64,000 nucleotides of DNA from contig NC_089587.1 of assembly GCF_019320115.1 (NCBI RefSeq), positions 84,492,384 to 84,556,383 of the forward strand, written 5' to 3'. This document shows positions 56,932-64,000 of the stretch, piece after piece (positions within the stretch are counted from its first letter, which is position 1; each line of letters begins with the position of its first letter). The notes under the pieces were generated by a model, which worked only from the letters and a program-made list of their open reading frames with translations, had not been told where the DNA came from and did no database searches. The translations under genes were made by a program, and so were the position numbers. Origin of the DNA: Miscanthus floridulus (Eukaryota; Streptophyta; Magnoliopsida; Poales; Poaceae).

Positions 56932-58333
56932 TAAACCATATGCAAGGAACTGTACTTTTCTCACTACCTTCGTGAGCAGGATAATCAATTGTCAGAAGAC
57001 AACTGAACTCATTCACAAGACTCTTTTGAACTTCTCTCTAGGGCCGATTTCATGATGGATTGGAGATAGCCGTTAAGAGACTAGCTTCACATTCAGGGCA
57101 AGGGTTAGAGAGTTCAAAAATGAAATCGAACTCATAGCCAAGCTCCAGCACACAAATCTGGTTAGGCTCTTGGGATGTTGCTTTCAAGGAGATAGAGATT
57201 ACTAATCTACGAGTATATGCCAAATAAAAGCTTGGACTTCTATATTTTTGGTAACACTTCTCAAACATATCATAGTACAAGCTTTGTTCAGTACTGACTG
57301 CTAATGGCTTTTATTTATATGTATATGATTAACTGATTTGTAGATGAAATACAAAGAGTTTTACTAGATTGGAATAAACGCCTAGTCATAATAGAAGGGA
57401 TAGCGCAAGGAATTCTGTACCTACATAAGCACTCTCGGTTACAGTGTCATTCATAGAGATCTTAAAGCAAGCAACATACTTCTAGACCGTGAAATGAATC
57501 CTAAAATTTCAGATTTCGGGCTCGCAAAAATTTTTAGCTTAGATGATACTGAAGGAAACACAAAAAGGATAGTTGGGACATAGTAAGTTTCTTACAAATC
57601 ACTCCATCCTAGCTTATAAAACCTAATGTGTACAAAAGCTTAACATCAGAGTTTTTTATATACTTTCTTTCAGTGGTTATATGGCTCCTGAGTATGCTTC
57701 CTGAAGGCCTCTTCTCAATCAAATCTGATGTATTTAGCTTCGGTGTGTTGACTCTTGAAATCATTAGTGGAAAAAAAACATCAAGTTTCCATCAATATGG
57801 GGAGTTCATCAATCTTCTTGGACATGTGAGTTTTTTCAATATTTGAATAACACATGTAAAGTATTGAAGCTAGTCTTGGTTTTAAACCACCATCTACTGA
57901 TCTACACCAATATTATGCCCTTATTCTTATGTGTGTTGTTTTCCTTTATGTTGGTTACTGGTTGATGTTGATGGCAGAGATTTACTTCCATATCTAAAAA
58001 AATCTTCATGTATTTTAATCATTCTGTTGCAGGCATGGCAGTTGTGGAAAGACGAATTATGGCTTCAATTGGTAGACACTTCGTTAGGTGCTGAGTGCCA
58101 TACACTACAGATGAGGAGATGTGTTAATATTGCATTGTTATGTGTGCAAGAGAATGCGGTGGATAGACCCACCATGTCACAAGTGGCAACGATGTTATCT
58201 AGTGACAGTATGGCCCTGCCTGAACCCTAAGCACCCAGCATATTTCCATGTAAGAGTGGGAACCGAAGAAGCGTCTGCTGTGGTTGAGCCATCTAGTGTT
58301 GATGTTACAATATCTACCCTATGTGGAAGGTAG

Positions 58334-59143
58334 TTTTCAAATTTCATTCAGATCATGTTGAGATAACTTTTTTTTGCTCCATTCAAGGGTTTCCTCCTAA
58401 CTCTGAAATAATTATAAATTTGTAATGGTGAGACAATAATATAGAATGGCTTTTGTTATGCTAGGCTGTACCGAAGATTCTCGTAGCGTAACGATGTGTT
58501 GAACTCCGGGGATCAATGAAATCCCTGTTGCTGGTCTAGGTTCGAGTCTTGGTACCAGCTTCTTTAAGGATAAAATTCAGAGGGACGTCTTTGCCTCTGG
58601 TCTAGTTTTTCATACACTAGACTGCTGGGATTCAAAGATGGAATATATGAAACAACAGTGGTTGTTGCTTCAGGTCAGGAGCGTTTGATATCATGAAGCA
58701 CCTGTTATAAAGGGTGTTCAATGGTCTGGTTCTCAATGATTTTCATAATTCATACATACACAATGTGTCTGATTTTGGATGATTATCGAATTGTCCGTAA
58801 AATACCAAAATTGGAGGTATCCATATGGCGTGGCAATGTTTCTATTTTCATCTGCTCATTTTTGGACATAAGGAAACCATATTCATTCAACGATTTAATT
58901 ACGTTGTAAGCCAAAGAGCTAGCATATACTGGTAAAATAGGATAAGTAAAGCTTACCGCCTTATATTTATATATATAAGCTCAGTCTCATAAGAGCAATG
59001 ATCATGTTAAAAATATTCAGAGTAACGACACCTTAAACACAACACACACCTGTTGAACTTCTGTAGTTCTATACTTCCATTGCCATCAATTCAGTGATAG
59101 TAGATTGGGCCCTCCGAGGAATAGACATCTGAAGATAAACTTT
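58334..59143. other. 3' flank of lectin kinase gene, no gene recognised
   Basis: AT-rich, with possible poly(A) context. A GGTTCGAGTC word at 58548 resembles a Pol III B box, but no A box is seen upstream. The ORF at 58721-58909 looks like chance. Confidence 0.4.
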
Positions 59144-59248
59144 TAGCATGTTCGTTTGGTGGTTTTGAATAAAGCTTACAGTATTTTTCTCTTATAATAA
59201 ATCAGCATCAGTGAAATTTATCAGCCTAAAAACGAGCGAACCGGCTGA
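59144..59248. mobile_element. Small MITE related to 42470-42578
   Basis: Left TAGCATGTTCGTTTG; right-end complement TCAGCCGGTTCGCTCG. Interior has TATTTTTCTCTTATAATAAATCAGCATC as in the other copy. About 105 bp. Confidence 0.55.
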
Positions 59249-59329
59249 TTGACAGGATAAAAACCAATGCTACGGCTATAGAAGTACGGATGCATCTTAC
59301 TCTTACACTGTTACCCTGTTCATTTTCGT

Positions 59330-60045
59330 CGTTTACCTCTCCTTTTCCCTCCGCGTAGCGCATGCCGGAAGTTTCCACAGCCCTCCCGACGTCCCCTATT
59401 TTTTTTTTTATCGGAAAGTCCCTTCCTTTTTCCATCCGTAATAGAGACCCACACGAAAAAAAAAAACGCTCCATCCTCCCCATCCCGGCGCTTGCTCTCT
59501 CGCTGCCTACGCACCAACGCCGCGGCAAACCCCCGCCGGTCCCCGGCGCTGCCTCTCCGCCGCTCGCATCCCCGCCGCAGCCTCCCTTCTCTCTCTCTCC
59601 CTCTCTCTCCCGACGTGGTGGCGCTGCGGGAGGCCCAGAGCGCGGCCACCTCCGCACGCTTCGCACGGCCGGCCCGGTGGCTCCCAGGCTGCGCGGCGCA
59701 GCCCCCGGTGGTGCCCCGCCGGTGTCTGCCTCCCGGCACAGACGCTCCCTCCCCGAGGTCTCCATGCCAGCCGCTGGTAGCCGTGAGGCCGCCGGCGCCG
59801 CGAGCCCGCCCCCACCCTCTCCGGCTTCATCTTGCGACGCACTCCGCTGCTCCGCGGCCAGGCCCTGCTGCCGGATCCGCTCCGCACGCCGACTCTTCCT
59901 CTCCCTTGGTGCCGAATCTGATCCGTGGCCGGCCTTGCCGGCACATGGACCAGACCACGACGGCGCATCGCCTCTTCCTCTCCCCGGTTGTGCCTGCGCC
60001 CGTTTCCCCTTCCTCTCCTTATCCCTCCCCCTCATAGAGCTTTTT
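59330..60045 (+). promoter_or_regulatory. GC-rich CpG block with CT-repeat, likely promoter/5' leader of the NF-YA gene
   Basis: Very GC-rich, with CTCTCTCTCCCTCTCTCTCCC at 59590-59610. It is open in several frames on both strands (up to 290 codons on the -). All readings are Pro/Arg/Ala/Ser low-complexity with no domain, as expected of a CpG-rich leader. It sits upstream of the exons at 60462-62628 in the same direction. Confidence 0.45.
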
Positions 60046-60461
60046 TTGTGTTGATTTTCTCCTACGTCTACTGAATAGTACAATTGCCGTTCTTCCAATT
60101 TCAGTCACATTTTTTTATTTCAATACATTGCTCAGATTGGCACCTCCTATCCACAATAGGTTGCCTTATGATTTGTTTCACAGAAAATGGCCACCCGTAG
60201 ATGTTTCCGTTATCAAATTTGTCAACTGTACCATTTTTACCCATTAGATTACAGCGTATATATTATATATAAAAAAATCCCTGTGTTTCTGCTATACTAG
60301 GTCAAGGAGGACCGCTTCATCCTAGAAGACTCTGTTGTAACGATTAGTTGAATGGCTCAGAGTCAAGAGTAATGGCCAGTGTTGAAAAACGGGAGCTTTT
60401 CTCTGTACCTAGGGAACTAACAAACTAACATGTTATCTTCCCAATTCAGGTAGGTAAATGC

Positions 60462-61141
60462 AGAACCAGAAGAGCAAGGAGAGGCTCAGAGAAATCTACC
60501 CAATCCTAGGCCATTCAGGCTTACGGAATGATGTGAGTTTTTACAGTCCCCAATTCTCACTGCGTCTCTAAAATATGTTAGCTGAATTGCTTTCATCATT
60601 ATGGGTTTACCATGTACAACTCTGACCCTGAATATGTGCTCTATGATTACAATGAGAGGAAATCCAACACTGAATAGTTTAGTGACGCTTTTTCCCCTTT
60701 CAGGTAATAGTTGTAAGATGCTCCACATGATCTCTACCTGATGGATGATAACTGCGTGAATGATATAGTCATATATGCATTGGTGCTTTCCTCAAACTGA
60801 TTTACCGTTACACATATTGGCAGTCAAGGTTTCCTCATATGCACCAGCAGCAAAATAGTTTTATTGGGTCACCAAGTTCTTCGGTTACCTCATTTTCGAT
60901 TACTATAAAGTTAGCTGCCGAATTTAGGTATGCTATGCCTCCTCTTTTTATTTTGCATGTTTCTCCAGTCTCCAGTTTTGGGGATGCACTCCTTTGCTTC
61001 ACAATGTATATATACTTTATACTTAACATGCTACTAATAATAAAAAATAAAATAGCAGGTACCCATATACTTTCATTGCCCAGTATTAATGATGTTGTTT
61101 TCCAACTATGTTTGTGAAACTTAATATTAAATATTTGATGG

Positions 61142-61180
<39 letters not shown>

Positions 61181-62628
61181 ACACACACACAAACTATTGT
61201 TTAGTTACAGGGTGCCGGCACTTCTTCTCATGACATTAGGCTACATTAAAGTTCTCATAATTCTTTTGCCTATTAAAGTTAACAAATAAACATTTTTTTC
61301 TTCCCACCTGATGTTGGTGCTAATAGCATTAGTCAATTACCTGATGAAGATAGTTGTTTCCCATATTACCATTCTGCAGATCTTCCATGGACCTGACAAT
61401 GATGTTCTCTGGCTTCCAAGGGATTTTCATATTTATGCTGCGAATATGTTTGGTGCTTCCAAGGTAAGTACTGGCAATAATATATACTTTTCACGCATTT
61501 CTCCTATTCTGCATAGATTCATGGTTTTTAACACATTCAATACCATTTGCTTGCTAGATCTTTTTTGTTGTAGCGTTTGTGTGCCATGCACTGCCTAAAT
61601 TGAGACCCCATTTTCGCAAGGATCAATGCATTTGTAATTGCTCTATGAAACGAAAGGAATATGATTAACTGAAAACCAATATTATCATCTACAAAATATA
61701 TAAAAACCTAACACTGTACCACTTCAAAATTGCATTATTTTAAGTGGGCACAAATAGTATGGCTATAATCTGATGACATTTCTTTATAGATGCTATGCTG
61801 AAGCAATATCTTTTACATGGCCTGCTTTCTAATAAATGAGGATCTGCAAAGAAATCTTTATTTGATGCTTCCATTTTCAAATAGGAAATCTGTACAATAT
61901 TTATAAAAGTACATCTTATTGCTTATCTTCCACCATTTGTGTTTGTCAGTGCAGCCTGGAGCGCGAATGTTTATACCACTGCATATGCCAACAGAAGCAC
62001 CAATTTAAGTGAACAATAAGCAATATGATGCCATTCTGCGTCGACGCCGTGCCCATGCCAAAGCAAAGAGGGAAAACAGGCTGCTCAAAGCCACAAAAGG
62101 TACTTTGCACATCTCAAACTGTTGGTTGAACACCTTAACTGTCAACTTTGACTGCTGCTACATCACCATTGCATGCAACAAATAGCATTTATGTCAGTCA
62201 GCTGTCTCCATGAGTCACGCTCTCAAATCTATAACTGTTAATTGAACTACATAATTGTCACCTGCTGACTGAATGACGCTATATCACCATGGCATGCATA
62301 ATATCTTCTGTCGTCTTCTACCACTACATTCATGTTGCTACCTACGTGATGCAGCTGTGTCTCCATGAGTCACGCCATCAGCATTCGCGGTTGCCCACGA
62401 GACACTGACGGACGTTTCCTGAACACAACGAAAGAATCGAACGGGAAGGATGCTGGTGGAGTGCTGCAACATTCAGCAAGCCCCTTACGCGGCAGGCGAC
62501 ATCTCCAAGTTCAGAGATCCACAAGTCAGACCTGGCCTGACCCAAGCAGCGTCTCTAGCCTGTCGGGTTCAGAGTTGTCAAGTAGAAATGGAATTGTACT
62601 ACCACAAGATGTACTCTTAAAAAGGTAG
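60462..62628 (+). pseudogene. Degraded NF-YA (CCAAT-box binding factor subunit A) gene
   Basis: NF-YA joins NF-YB/NF-YC and binds CCAAT boxes. Secure exons: 61380-61463 (28 codons, AG...GT bounded), 61955-62099 in the same phase, and 62355-62628. The second carries PGARMFIPLHMPTEAPI, then a stop where Tyr is usual, then VNNKQYDAILRRRRAHAKAK and RENRLLKATK: the NF-YB/C-interacting helix with one Arg to His. The third carries LHESRHQHS, a frameshift, then RDTDGRFLNTTKESNGKDAGG, the DNA-binding part. Likely earlier exons: 60462-60533 and 60824-60927, but the latter does not join in phase. The stop, frameshift and a phase loss at the last intron make a normal product unlikely. Confidence 0.75.
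61143..61190. repeat. Poly-C tract of 38 bases plus CA repeat
   Basis: 38 uninterrupted C at 61143-61180 followed by ACACACACAC, within an intron of the NF-YA-like gene. The - strand is a G-run able to form G-quadruplexes. Length may be unreliable. Confidence 0.9.
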
Positions 62629-63263
62629 ACCTACTAAATTGACGTGCCATGATCCTATGATGTAATGAAGCTCTTGTGATCCTAGAATCTTAATCAACAA
62701 TTAAGATATTATAAGGCATGGAATAATATACAATTACCTACCATTGCTATTCTCACCCGCAGGCCAGCAACGCGCGGGGGCTGACTAGTTTCCAAGTTCA
62801 CACCAGCACTGCCTCTTGCGGCTTTGGGTTCATCAAACGTGATCAGAAAATGGCACAAGTTTGTGAGAAGGCCTATTTTAGTGTATGTGTATCGTCCAAT
62901 GCGTTAAAAAAATATTTACATAACATCTAGTAAAATGGTGTGTAACACATATAAACAAAGCTTAAAACGTGTAGGGACATCCTCTACTAGTCAATGAAAT
63001 AGGGCTCAGGTTTAACAGAGATGAGAACTCTGTTCCAGCACAAAAGAAAAACTCATTCAAGTACACACCCATCTAGTGCATGGTCAAACAACACACCTAA
63101 CTACCGAACCATGAAAAGACCAGAAAATTCAAATCATGGGAGTAGGATGCTAGTCATAATTACTTTAGATCATTGGGTCAACACAAAAACTTAATAAAAT
63201 GAACTAGAATGACATTTCACGTAATTAATTTGGAATGAGAAATGAACCAGAGTGACATGCCAT
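62629..63263. other. 3' flank of NF-YA-like gene, nothing recognised
   Basis: AT-rich intergenic DNA without ORF, repeat or splice pattern that I can identify. Confidence 0.4.
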
Positions 63264-63275
63264 CATAACTAATCA

Positions 63276-63549
63276 GTTTTTTTTGCGAATTACACAATAC
63301 AACACAGACACTTAGAACACACGCACACTCAGCCTCTACGAACACACGTACGCAAACACTACCTCTATGAGCATCTTCGAAGATTGGGCCGACAACATCC
63401 TCAGGCGCCTCGCTGTCGACAGGAACGTCGCCTATCGCTGAAAACACAATACCATTAAATTATGGAAAATTCGCTCCCACGGAGAGTCGAACTCAGGACC
63501 TGAGGTGCCACTGAAGCTCTTGTAGCCACTAGGCTACAGGCCCTTTTGC
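63276..63549 (-). mobile_element. tRNA-derived SINE
   Basis: About 274 bp. On the - strand it has Pol III A box TAGCCTAGTGG (63536-63526), B box GAGTTCGACTC (63494-63484), a body, and an A tail (T run at 63277-63284 on +). It is flanked by a 12-bp target duplication CATAACTAATCA at 63264-63275 and 63550-63561. The head resembles Au-type plant SINEs; the family name is from memory. The 76-codon - strand ORF (63217-63447) is chance. Confidence 0.85.
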
Positions 63550-63561
63550 CATAACTAATCA

Positions 63562-63724
63562 ACTGACCCAAAAAACATCATTTGGTACTCACATCCCTAC
63601 ATGGGAGGTGACACAGTCACCTTCACTGATATGCAAGCTGCCTCAAACTTAATCTGCCAATGTGCACATCCATGCTGATTAACATCAAAAGAGCAAAAGT
63701 ACTAGGCTATCACCTTGAGAGCCA
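63562..63724. other. Short intergenic stretch, nothing recognised
   Basis: No ORF or repeat recognised between the SINE and the foldback element. Confidence 0.4.
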
Positions 63725-63733
63725 TTTTTACAA

Positions 63734-63977
63734 GGCAACGTATCAGGTGCAAACCAACCAATCTATACAAACTTGAAAACTACCAATCAAGATCACTAGA
63801 TGATGATCCAATAGGATGGGGTGAGAGGTGGGATTTTTTTGAGCTTAAGCCCCCCACCTGCCGACCTTTTTTGCCGCTTAAGCCCCCTCACCCCATCCAT
63901 TGGATCAGCATCTAGTGGTTCTGATTGGTAGTTTCCAAGTTTACACAGGTTAGTTGGTTTGCACCTGATATGTTACC
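63734..63977. mobile_element. Mutator-type foldback MITE
   Basis: 244 bp, nearly a complete inverted repeat. Left arm begins GGCAACGTATCAGGTGCAAA; right-arm complement is GGTAACATATCAGGTGCAAA. Arms of about 95 bp meet around a centre of CTTAAGCCCCC repeats. It is flanked by a 9-bp duplication TTTTTACAA (63725-63733 and 63978-63986), the size made by Mutator-like transposases. Confidence 0.85.
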
Positions 63978-64000
63978 TTTTTACAAACCCTAAACCTCAA

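Larger units (their letters stand above)
53971..58333 (+). pseudogene. L-type lectin receptor kinase gene with CRK-type kinase (seven exons, kinase frameshifted)
   Basis: Exons inferred from GT/AG sites and phase: 53971-54814 (signal peptide and lectin domain), 56363-56464 (transmembrane), 56589-56769, 57042-57250, 57344-57582, 57674-57825, 58033-58333 (kinase). Introns 1 and 2 are phase 1. Kinase landmarks: [70 protein letters not shown], and the end TISTLCGR. These phrases and the seven-exon layout fit cysteine-rich receptor kinases (DUF26), not classic L-type LecRKs, which mostly lack introns. One-base shifts near 56677/56696, 57105, 57195, 57441, 57702 and 58229 break the kinase. Decay and assembly error are both possible. 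A membrane receptor sensing carbohydrate-type ligands was the likely original role. Confidence 0.78.

Noticed and set aside
58540..58560. GGTTCGAGTC as a tRNA gene or SINE
   Set aside because: Only a B-box word; no A box at the right distance, no tail, no target duplication.
59226..60098. 290-codon open frame on the - strand and overlapping 230/181-codon frames on the +
   Set aside because: All are low-complexity Pro/Arg/Ala/Ser readings of one CpG-rich block, open on both strands with no domain; better explained as a GC-rich promoter/leader.
1..64000. CRISPR arrays, operons, rRNA or canonical tRNA genes
   Set aside because: None seen; repeat spacing and gene structure are those of plant nuclear DNA.

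Overview
This is a nuclear genomic window from a grass. Long-terminal-repeat (LTR) retrotransposons typical of Poaceae are nested in one another, with Tourist-like MITEs, an endogenous pararetrovirus and plant split genes beside them. Arrays of an AGCGTCCGGTCA-type motif in the LTRs are, from my recollection, common in Andropogoneae (sorghum, sugarcane, Miscanthus relatives); I cannot prove the species. There are no bacterial-style operons and no intact housekeeping gene. Almost every coding region is broken by stops or frameshifts.

Layout. (1) 1-3697: left-facing Ty1/copia element C (SIRE-like) with a complete 5' LTR, PBS and decayed gag; its other end lies outside the window. C sits inside the 5' LTR of a second copia element. 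(2) 3698-38719: gag-only copia element B (TR-GAG type), split by two Ty3/gypsy chromoviruses. Tekay-like element A (5282-17936, + strand) sits in its gag with a perfect 5-bp target duplication TTTGA. Tekay-like element B' (21631-37907, - strand) sits in its 3' LTR. Copia B itself landed in the reverse transcriptase of a Tat-like gypsy element, whose remaining part is 38720-39745. (3) 39746-43270: GC-rich unknown fragment, several MITEs and a possible LTR remnant. (4) 43285-53863: endogenous pararetrovirus cluster resembling bipartite florendoviruses. One component (movement and coat protein) is on the - strand, the other (protease, RT, RNase H, ORF2) on the + strand, joined head to head, with four copies of the promoter/leader region and a 1.1-kb inverted repeat. 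(5) 53971-58333: receptor-kinase gene with an intact L-type lectin exon joined to a frameshifted, CRK-type multi-exon kinase. (6) about 59300-62628: GC-rich leader region and a degraded NF-YA gene. (7) 62629-64000: a tRNA-derived SINE and a Mutator-type foldback MITE, each with clear target-site duplications.

Most interesting signal. Chromovirus A carries an extra ORF (10477-11403) between its 5' LTR and gag. Its N-terminus copies the histone H3 tail (ACTKQTARKS, then TGGRAPSRQLAPR) and its C-terminus is strongly acidic. The same element encodes an integrase chromodomain, a fold known to read modified H3 tails. Also notable: the tandem LTR-pol array of element B', the pararetroviral inverted repeat 107 bp upstream of the lectin receptor kinase start codon, and the lectin/CRK-kinase exon fusion.
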